Source: Lentzea aerocolonigenes (GTDB lineage: Bacteria > Actinomycetota > Actinomycetes > Mycobacteriales > Pseudonocardiaceae). From it: a stretch of 26,501 nt of DNA. The notes under the pieces are model-generated. The model ran no database searches. It was not told where the DNA came from and was given only the letters and a program-made list of their open reading frames with translations. Positions within the stretch are counted from its first letter, which is position 1. Each line of letters starts with the position of its first letter. A program made the translations under genes and the position numbers. The stretch lies in assembly GCF_000955955.1 (NCBI RefSeq), contig NZ_JYJG01000006.1, forward strand, positions 1 through 26,501, in the 5' to 3' direction. Positions 21,700 through 26,501 of the stretch are shown piece by piece.

Positions 21700-22767
21700 T
21701 CACAGATGCCAGCGGAGCTCGCCCAGCGTCAGGAACTGGCCGTCGGGCGCGACCGTGATCCCGAACTGGTGCCGCCGGGGTTTGCCCAGCTCGTGCCAGT
21801 CGATCACCCCCTGTTCCGCGAGATCCCAGAGGCGCCGCGGGCCGCCCTGGTCGACGTGCGTGCCGTGGTGGTGCACCCAGGAACCGTCCGGATGGGCGAG
21901 CCAGTCGTGTCCCGCGACGACTCCGGGCAGAGCAATGCCCGCGAAGAACTCGAACGGGCTCGCCGGGTCGACCACGGTGTTGAGCGGCAACGTCGTCGTG
22001 CGGCGGTCGAACGTGCCGGAGCCCGCGAGCGCCGGCGGGTGGGCGTGCGCGCGCAACGGCATGAAGCGGCCGTCCTCGACGAGCACGTTGCCCTGGCCGG
22101 TGCCGTCGCCGTTCGACACGATCCGCACGAGCCCGGCGCCGATCGGGCGGTGCAGCGTGGTGACGACCAGGCCGCCGCGCTTCACCTGCTCCAGCCAGGC
22201 GGGCGGGATGGTCGCGACGGAGCAGGTGGCCAGCAAGCGGTCGTACGGCGCGCGCTCCGGATGGCCGAGCGCGCCGTCACCCGTGACGCAGGTGGGGAAG
22301 AAGCCGTTGTGGCGCAGGCGTTCCCGTGCGCGTTGCGAGATGTTCGGGTCGACGTCGATCGTGGTCGTGTTGCTCGCACCCACGGCGTGGCACAGCAGGG
22401 CCGCGTTGTAACCAGTGCCGGTGCCCACCTCGAGGACCGTCTGTCCGTTGTGGACGTCCAGTGCCTCCAGCATGATCGCCATGATCGTGGGCATGCTCGA
22501 CGAACAGGTCGGTGTGCCACCGGTCACCGTGTCGTCGCCGTCGAACTGGGTAACCCAGACCCGGTCGGAGTAGACGAGTTTCAGCCAGTCCGGGTGCTTG
22601 CGGGTAACCCGTTCCCAGTCGCCGCTGTGCAGCTGGCGGTAGAAGCGCGGCAGGAACTCGTGCCGTGGAACTGTCCGGAAAGCCTTGAGCCACTTGGAAT
22701 CGTGCAGCACGCCAGTGCCGAGCAGGTGGTCCGCCAGCTCGGTGCGAAGGGCCCCGGTGTCGTCCAT
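21700..22767 (-). CDS. PIMT-like protein methyltransferase
   Basis: 355 residues from the ATG at 22767; a GTG at 22800 would add 11 residues. GGGTG just before the ATG is a weak ribosome binding site. The N-terminal part WLKAFRTVPRHEFLPRFY (26-43) and SAM motif I VLEVGTGTGYNAALL (111-125) are typical of protein-L-isoaspartate methyltransferase relatives. A GGTPTCSSSMPTIMAIMLEAL segment (83-103, cited as GGTPTCSSSMP and IMAIMLEAL) corresponds to the PIMT active-site region. A C-terminal extension of about 130 residues is unlike housekeeping PIMT and resembles methyltransferases linked to RiPP peptides. No precursor peptide or ATP-grasp gene is nearby. The target is unknown. Confidence 0.8.
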   Translation of the reverse strand: MDDTGALRTELADHLLGTGVLHDSKWLKAFRTVPRHEFLPRFYRQLHSGDWERVTRKHPDWLKLVYSDRVWVTQFDGDDTVTGGTPTCSSSMPTIMAIMLEALDVHNGQTVLEVGTGTGYNAALLCHAVGASNTTTIDVDPNISQRARERLRHNGFFPTCVTGDGALGHPERAPYDRLLATCSVATIPPAWLEQVKRGGLVVTTLHRPIGAGLVRIVSNGDGTGQGNVLVEDGRFMPLRAHAHPPALAGSGTFDRRTTTLPLNTVVDPASPFEFFAGIALPGVVAGHDWLAHPDGSWVHHHGTHVDQGGPRRLWDLAEQGVIDWHELGKPRRHQFGITVAPDGQFLTLGELRWHL

Positions 22768-22810
22768 GTCACCCACAACGGTAGTCCTGTGGCGGAGCAC
22801 ACGCAGCGAT

Positions 22811-22853
22811 TGCTAGCAGGGTGCTTGCAACTGCTAGCACTCATCGCTAACGT
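22811..22853 (+). promoter_or_regulatory. XRE-gene promoter with twin TGCTAGCA operators
   Basis: The palindrome TGCTAGCA occurs at 22811-22818 and 22832-22839, centres 21 bp apart (two helical turns). TTGCAA (22825-22830), a 17-nt spacer and TAACGT (22848-22853) form a promoter. One palindrome lies inside the spacer and the other just upstream of -35, a layout typical of repressor control. The XRE protein itself is the likely binder. Confidence 0.65.
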
Positions 22854-22885
22854 AGTTGGTGGCACGAGGAACGGGAGCGGGAACA

Positions 22886-23263
22886 GTGGACAAGTCCATC
22901 GACAAAGCAGTCGCGGACCTCGGCCGCAACATCGGTGAGTACATCCGCGAACAACGCAACACCGCCAAGATCTCCTTGCGGGAGCTGGCAAAGCAGGCGG
23001 GTGTCTCCAACCCATACCTCAGCCAGATCGAGCGAGGACTGCGCAAGCCGTCCGCGGAGATCCTTCAACAGATCGCCAAGGGGCTGCGCATCTCGGCCGA
23101 GGTGCTCTACGTCGAGGCCGGGATCCTCCAGCAGCGCGAAGGCGGTGCGTTGGCGGACGCCATCGTCGCCGCGACCGATCTGACCGAGCGGCAGAAGCAG
23201 GTGCTGCTCGACGTATACGAATCTTTCAGGCGGGAGAACGCCGCCAAGAACAAGGAGGAGTGA
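22886..23263 (+). CDS. XRE family regulator (Rv0474-like)
   Basis: 125 residues from a GTG at 22886, chosen because GGGAG (22873-22877) lies 8 bases upstream; a TTG at 22856 is the longer alternative. The HTH (about residues 21-75) includes REQRNTAKISLRELAKQAGV, SNPYLSQIERGLRKPS and LQQIAKGLRISAEVLYVEAG. It resembles M. tuberculosis Rv0474, which also precedes the HBHA gene. The C-terminal 50 residues are helical. Twin TGCTAGCA sites upstream suggest autoregulation. The next gene starts 5 bp after its stop, with its ribosome binding site inside this gene's last codons. Confidence 0.9.
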   Translation: MDKSIDKAVADLGRNIGEYIREQRNTAKISLRELAKQAGVSNPYLSQIERGLRKPSAEILQQIAKGLRISAEVLYVEAGILQQREGGALADAIVAATDLTERQKQVLLDVYESFRRENAAKNKEE

Positions 23264-23268
23264 TCTCC

Positions 23269-23937
23269 ATGCCGAAGCTCACCCAGGACGACGTCCGCAA
23301 GGCCGCCGAGCAGGGCGCGCACGCCGCGCGTCAGGCCCTTCTCGCCGCCCTCGGCGCCGGTGACCTCGCCGCCAAGGCCGTGGTCGAGGCCCTGAACAAG
23401 GCCAAGACCCGCGCGGAAGAGGCCCGCACCCAGGCTCAGGACCTGCCCACCGAGCTCAAGGACCTGCGCGACAAGCTGCAGCCGGCCGAGCTCAAGAAGC
23501 TGGTCGACGCGTACACCACCTCCGCGGTGAACCTGTACACCTACCTCGCCGAGACCGGCGAGCAGACGCTGGAGCAGATCAAGGCCCAGCCGCAGGTCAA
23601 GCAGGCCGTCGAGCAGGTCGAGCAGGCCGTCGAGGCCGCTCAGAAGCGCGCCGAGTCCGCCGCCGCCGACGCCCGCGTGCTCGCGGACGACGTACTCGGC
23701 AAGGTGACCCGCCGCACCCGCTCGGTCGGCGAGAAGGTCGCCCACGAGGTCGAGGACGCCGCCGAGAAGCTGGCGGAAGAGGTCGTCGAGGTCGGTGGCG
23801 AGGCCGCGCACGAGGTCCGCAGCACCACCCGCAAGGCCGCGAACCGCACCGCGCCCCGCAAGCCGGCGACGACGACCCGCAGCACCGGCACCACCGCTGC
23901 GGCCAAGAAGACGACCCCGACGAACACCACCAAGTGA
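23269..23937 (+). CDS. HBHA-like heparin-binding hemagglutinin homologue
   Basis: 222 residues from the ATG at 23269, with the strong site GGAGGAG 8 bases before it; the GTG at 23260 is less likely. Residues 1-175 are an Ala/Glu/Lys-rich helical coiled-coil region. The C-terminal 50 residues are basic, Thr/Lys/Pro/Ala-rich (RKPATTTRST, AAAKKTTPTNTTK) and probably disordered, like the Lys-rich heparin-binding tail of mycobacterial HBHA (Rv0475). There is no signal peptide, as in HBHA. In a soil organism host adhesion is unlikely; a surface or DNA-associated role is more plausible. Gene order with Rv0474 and Rv0476 homologues supports the family call. Confidence 0.88.
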   Translation: MPKLTQDDVRKAAEQGAHAARQALLAALGAGDLAAKAVVEALNKAKTRAEEARTQAQDLPTELKDLRDKLQPAELKKLVDAYTTSAVNLYTYLAETGEQTLEQIKAQPQVKQAVEQVEQAVEAAQKRAESAAADARVLADDVLGKVTRRTRSVGEKVAHEVEDAAEKLAEEVVEVGGEAAHEVRSTTRKAANRTAPRKPATTTRSTGTTAAAKKTTPTNTTK

Positions 23938-23952
23938 GTCGCTGAAGTCCGA

Positions 23953-23992
23953 GCGAAAGGGGAGCAGCCCGCGAGGGTTGCTCCCCTTTCGC
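23953..23992 (+). terminator. Terminator of the HBHA-like gene
   Basis: GCGAAAGGGGAGCA (23953-23966) pairs with TGCTCCCCTTTCGC (23979-23992). The stem continues through a G-T pair and CCC/GGG to a GCGA tetraloop, giving 18 pairs. It lies 15 bp after the stop codon. A decayed copy follows at 24029-24053. Confidence 0.88.
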
Positions 23993-24004
23993 GTACCACC
24001 AGTT

Positions 24005-24060
24005 GAGTCGCCGGCGCCTCGGCGAGGTGGAGCACACCCTGCGGGGCCGCTCCCCTCCCG
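24005..24060 (+). repeat. Decayed tandem copy of the stop-terminator unit
   Basis: From about 24000 the sequence repeats 23930-23993 at an offset of 68-69 bp. CCACCA before the stop, GAGTCGC (23936 and 24005), GGAGCA (23961 and 24029) and GCTCCCCT (23980 and 24049) are shared. The copy still forms a hairpin: GGAGC (24029-24033) with GCTCC (24049-24053) and inner CCC/GGG. It probably arose by tandem duplication and acts as a second weak terminator. Confidence 0.6.
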
Positions 24061-24085
24061 CTGTGTCGGCACGTAGTCTGGGCCC

Positions 24086-24406
24086 GTGGTCTTCAACGTG
24101 CCGGACTTCAACTTCTGGAACCTCGACTACATCGTGTACTTCTTCGCCGACCTGGCGTTCACGATCGTCGGGCTGTTCGCGTTCTTCCACGCGCTGACCC
24201 AGCGCGTGGACGCGTACACGGCCGCCGAGAGAATGACGAAGCCCGCCTGGCTGGGCATCACCGGTGGTGGCGCGGCCGCGATGCTGCTCTTCTCGCCCGC
24301 CGGCTTCGGCTCGATCTTCTGGCTGGCCGGCCTGGTCGCCGTGCTCGTGTACATGGTGGACGTGCGGCCGAAGCTGATCGAGGTCCAGCGCGGCCCCCGC
24401 TGGTGA
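24086..24406 (+). CDS. DUF2516 family membrane protein (Rv0476-like)
   Basis: 106 residues from a GTG at 24086. TAGTCT (24074-24079) is a possible -10 element that would start the transcript on this GTG, so the gene may be leaderless. Three hydrophobic helices are visible: about 12-34 (YIVYFFADLAFTIVGLF), 52-68 and 72-90 (FWLAGLVAVLVYMVDV), ending in a short basic tail. It matches DUF2516 proteins such as Rv0476, in the same order after the HBHA homologue. Function unknown. Its stop overlaps the next start as GTGA. Confidence 0.88.
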   Translation: MVFNVPDFNFWNLDYIVYFFADLAFTIVGLFAFFHALTQRVDAYTAAERMTKPAWLGITGGGAAAMLLFSPAGFGSIFWLAGLVAVLVYMVDVRPKLIEVQRGPRW

Positions 24407-25059
24407 TCACGCAGTCCTACGGCTCCGGTTCGCCGGTGACCCTGGTCGCTCACGGTCTCGGAGCCACTGCCGGTGAGGCGCGGATTCCCGCCTCCGGCCT
24501 GCCCGGCACACGCGTCGTCGTGACGCTCCCCTCGCACGGCTCTGCTCCCGACGCGCCTCCCGGTTACTGGGACTACGGCCGGATCGCTGACGATCTGGGC
24601 ACTGTTCCCGCTGATCACGCCGTTGGTGTTTCGCTGGGCGCCGGAGCGTTGGTCCGGCTGCTGTCCCGTTCTCCTGATCGTTTTCAACGAGTGGCTCTGC
24701 TGCTGCCCGCGGTGCTGGATCAGCCACGTCCGGCCTTCACGTTGCAGCAGCTGTCCGACCTCACCGTCGGACCGCCTGCCTACGTCACCGAACGGCGGGA
24801 GGCGTTGAGCCGTCTCTCGGCCGCCGCTGAGCAACTGCCCGGCCAGGTCGCGGTGACGGATGCCTCGGTGCTGGCCGCTGTGTCGATTCCAGTGCTGGTC
24901 ATCGGGGCTGTCGGTGATCCGCTGCACCCCGAGGACGTGGCCAAGGCGACGGCGGCGGCGTTCCCGAACGGCTCGTTGTGGCTGGTCGACTCGCCCTCGC
25001 CGATGATCACGCACCGCGCCGAGGTGCGGCACAGATTGGTCGAGTTCTTCGCTGGGTAG
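24403..25059 (+). CDS. Alpha/beta hydrolase fold protein
   Basis: 218 residues from a GTG at 24403, overlapping the DUF2516 stop by four bases, so the two are translationally coupled. A short alpha/beta hydrolase with the oxyanion HGLG (17-20), nucleophile elbow GVSLGAG with Ser77, probable acid Asp172 (VIGAVGDPLHP) and probable base His204 (MITHRAE). There is no signal peptide or lipase-box extension. It could be an esterase or thioesterase; the substrate cannot be told from the sequence. Confidence 0.88.
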   Translation: MITQSYGSGSPVTLVAHGLGATAGEARIPASGLPGTRVVVTLPSHGSAPDAPPGYWDYGRIADDLGTVPADHAVGVSLGAGALVRLLSRSPDRFQRVALLLPAVLDQPRPAFTLQQLSDLTVGPPAYVTERREALSRLSAAAEQLPGQVAVTDASVLAAVSIPVLVIGAVGDPLHPEDVAKATAAAFPNGSLWLVDSPSPMITHRAEVRHRLVEFFAG

Positions 25060-25068
25060 CCGTTGTTC

Positions 25069-25617
25069 ATGGCCGAACAGAAGAAGATCGCATTCCTGGT
25101 CGCGACGGAGGGCATCGAGCAGATCGAGCTCACCGACCCGTGGGCGCACGTCGAGAAGGCCGGCGGAGTGCCGCGCCTGCTCGCGCCGAAGCTCGGTGAG
25201 GTGCGCGGGTTCAACCACCTGACGCCTGCCGACGCGTTCCCGGTCGACCTCGCCTTCGCCGACGCGACCGCGGACGACTACGACGGCGCGGTGATCCCCG
25301 GTGGCGTGGCCAACGCGGACTTCCTGCGGATGGACGCCGACGCCGTTCAGCTGGTGAAGGAGCTGGTGGCGGCCGGCAAGCCGATCGCGTCGATCTGCCA
25401 CGGGCCGTGGTTGCTGGTCGAGGCCGACGTGGTGCGCGGCAAGATGCTGACCTCGTTCCCGAGCCTGCAGACCGACATCCGCAACGCGGGCGGCGACTGG
25501 GCTGACGAGGAAGTGCGCGTGTGCGACATGAACGGCTGGACGCTGGTCACCTCGCGCAACCCCGACGACCTGCCGGCGTTCAACCGTGAGACGTTGAAGG
25601 CGTTCGGGCTTGACTGA
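25069..25617 (+). CDS. DJ-1/PfpI family protein
   Basis: 182 residues from the ATG at 25069; a TTG at 25063 would add two residues. It starts 9 bp after the hydrolase stop, probably in the same operon. The fold signature is complete: Glu14 (VATEGIEQIE), PGG (78-80) and the nucleophile elbow ASICHGPWLL with Cys110 and His111. The PfpI branch includes bacterial general stress proteins and deglycase-like enzymes (family knowledge). The exact activity is not visible. A terminator follows at once. Confidence 0.92.
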   Translation: MAEQKKIAFLVATEGIEQIELTDPWAHVEKAGGVPRLLAPKLGEVRGFNHLTPADAFPVDLAFADATADDYDGAVIPGGVANADFLRMDADAVQLVKELVAAGKPIASICHGPWLLVEADVVRGKMLTSFPSLQTDIRNAGGDWADEEVRVCDMNGWTLVTSRNPDDLPAFNRETLKAFGLD

Positions 25618-25643
25618 GCGGGGTCTGCAGCCCCCGCTCGGCT
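25616..25643 (+). terminator. Terminator after the DJ-1/PfpI gene
   Basis: GAGCGGGG (25616-25623) pairs with CCCCGCTC (25632-25639) around an 8-nt loop, followed by GGCTTTT. It overlaps the stop codon of the plus-strand gene and lies just before the minus-strand MerR stop at 25645-25647. Confidence 0.82.
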
Positions 25644-25644
25644 T

Positions 25645-26397
25645 TTAGAGGCGCGTCTGCGCGTAGTGCTTCATCGCGGCGTTGGACCACTCAGCCACGC
25701 CTTCGGCCTGGGCGTCCAGCTGCGACCTGAACTCGTCCTCGAGGTACAGGTCGGCGAGTCCCGAGTAGGACTCCCGGTTGGGCGTCCAGGACAGGCAGAT
25801 CCACCGGTAGTGCCGGTCGATCAGCTCCTGCGTCTCCGCCGCGTCGGCCGCGACTCCGGCCGTGAACAGCTCCGTCGCCCGCGTGACGATGTCCTGCCAC
25901 TCCTGCAGGAACCTGTCGGCGTCCGCCTTGGTGGCACCCTGCCAGCGCTTCTTGCTGCTGGCGAGGTGCTCCTTGACGCCGTCGCCGAAGCGGTCGACCA
26001 GCTGCGCCTCGTACTCCTTCTGCTTGGCGGCGTCGAAGCCGTCGAACAGCTCTTCCATCTTCACCTCGTCCCCTCCTTCCAGTTCTTCGATCGTCCGCGC
26101 GACAGTGTTGGCCAGCCGGTCCAGCCTGCGGCGTTCGTCCTGCAGCCACCGGTGGTGGTTGCGCAGGACCGTCAGCTGGTCCGTGCCGTTCAACATGTCC
26201 GCCACCACGTCCAGACCGAGGCCCAGGTCGCGCAGCAGCAGGATCTGCTGCAGGCGGTGGACCTGCTCCTTCTCGTAGTAGCGGTAGCCGTTGTCACCGA
26301 CCCAGGCCGGCGACAGCAGCCCGATCGAGTCGTAGTGCCGCAGCGTCCTGGACGTCACCTTCGACATCCGGGCCACCTGGGCGATCGACCAGGCCAT
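25645..26397 (-). CDS. MerR family regulator with TipAS effector domain
   Basis: 250 residues from the ATG at 26397, preceded by the strong site AAGGGGGAA. The N-terminal MerR HTH (1-70) includes WSIAQVARMSKVTSRTLRHY, DSIGLLSPAWVG, NGYRYYEKEQVHRLQQIL and the DLGLGL helix. A long dimerisation helix (about 75-110) follows, then a TipAS-like domain (about 112-250) with ELFDGFDAAKQKEYEAQ, CLSW and YLEDEFR. TipA-type proteins bind cyclic thiopeptides or other drugs and activate multidrug resistance genes, including their own (family knowledge). The promoter upstream has the MerR layout. Confidence 0.92.
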   Translation of the reverse strand: MAWSIAQVARMSKVTSRTLRHYDSIGLLSPAWVGDNGYRYYEKEQVHRLQQILLLRDLGLGLDVVADMLNGTDQLTVLRNHHRWLQDERRRLDRLANTVARTIEELEGGDEVKMEELFDGFDAAKQKEYEAQLVDRFGDGVKEHLASSKKRWQGATKADADRFLQEWQDIVTRATELFTAGVAADAAETQELIDRHYRWICLSWTPNRESYSGLADLYLEDEFRSQLDAQAEGVAEWSNAAMKHYAQTRL

Positions 26398-26425
26398 TCC
26401 GGTTCCCCCTTCGCGCTCCCCAACA

Positions 26426-26456
26426 ACGCTAAAGGTTGACGCAGCGTCAAAGTCAA
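26426..26456 (-). promoter_or_regulatory. MerR-type promoter with 19-bp spacer and palindrome
   Basis: On the minus strand, TTGACT (26456-26451), a 19-bp spacer and TAGCGT (26431-26426). The perfect palindrome TTGACGC-T-GCGTCAA (26450-26436) fills most of the spacer. Over-long 19-bp spacers with a dyad between the hexamers are the hallmark of MerR-activated promoters (family knowledge). The start would be near 26419, about 22 bases before the ATG. Confidence 0.75.
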
Positions 26457-26501
26457 CGCGAGTTTTGAGCGCACGCGGGGCGCTCTCGTACTCTCCTGGC
26501 G

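Noticed and set aside
21700..22767. RiPP biosynthetic cluster around the methyltransferase
   Set aside because: No precursor peptide, ATP-grasp enzyme, cyclase or dedicated exporter gene lies next to it.
26467..26485. Small hairpin GAGCGC/GCGCTC at the window end
   Set aside because: The stem is only 6 bp in very GC-rich sequence and there is no visible gene to attach it to.
1..26501. CRISPR array, insertion sequence or prophage
   Set aside because: No regularly spaced repeats, transposase, integrase or phage structural genes were seen.

Overview
The window looks like chromosomal DNA of a high-GC filamentous actinomycete, most likely Pseudonocardiaceae or a close relative (Lentzea, Saccharothrix or Amycolatopsis type). 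This is inferred from three things. There is strong G/C bias at third codon positions. A XRE regulator / HBHA-like protein / DUF2516 cluster matches the order of Mycobacterium tuberculosis Rv0474-Rv0475-Rv0476. There is also a gamma-butyrolactone-receptor-type TetR protein. Genes are dense, many start codons overlap the preceding stop by 1-4 bases, and several genes look leaderless. There is no insertion sequence, prophage, integrase or CRISPR array.

Layout. 57-2617: a copper-efflux operon on the minus strand (CopZ chaperone, CopA P-type ATPase) behind a CsoR-like operator. 2599-4074: two small hypothetical genes and an orphan gamma-butyrolactone-receptor-like regulator with an ARE-like 22-bp palindrome upstream. 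4205-4521: tRNA-Glu, tRNA-Asp and tRNA-Phe with a strong terminator. 4524-6023: a PP2C-like phosphatase divergent from a tiny HTH protein plus a stand-alone ClpC N-domain protein, with two identical-armed 18-bp palindromes between them. 5989-8125: a YczE-type membrane protein and its divergent MocR-type regulator. 8130-8315: a run of four hairpins. 8424-9194: a secreted Ala/Pro-rich protein of unknown role.

9372-13154 is the most interesting region. An ECF-type sigma factor, a small probable beta-sandwich protein and a TPR-CHAT (caspase-like) protease are joined by ATGA overlaps. A leaderless-secretion (cytosolic) subtilisin-like protease converges on them, and its catalytic-serine end overlaps the CHAT gene antisense by 133 bp. 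It reads as a two-protease signalling or self-destruct module under its own sigma factor. I infer that function; the sequence does not prove it.

The rest. 13208-14414: DapC-like aminotransferase, ending at a hairpin that contains two perfect TTGTCCACA DnaA-box sequences. 14438-16161: DUF445 membrane protein and a convergent CGNR zinc-finger regulator. 16247-19676: PadR regulator, ABC ATPase and FtsX-type permease as one translationally coupled operon. 19612-22767: a membrane-anchored NACHT NTPase downstream of a PIMT-like methyltransferase. 22811-25643: XRE regulator, HBHA-like protein, duplicated terminator, DUF2516 protein, alpha/beta hydrolase and DJ-1/PfpI protein. 25645-26456: a TipA-like MerR regulator with a textbook 19-bp-spacer promoter.
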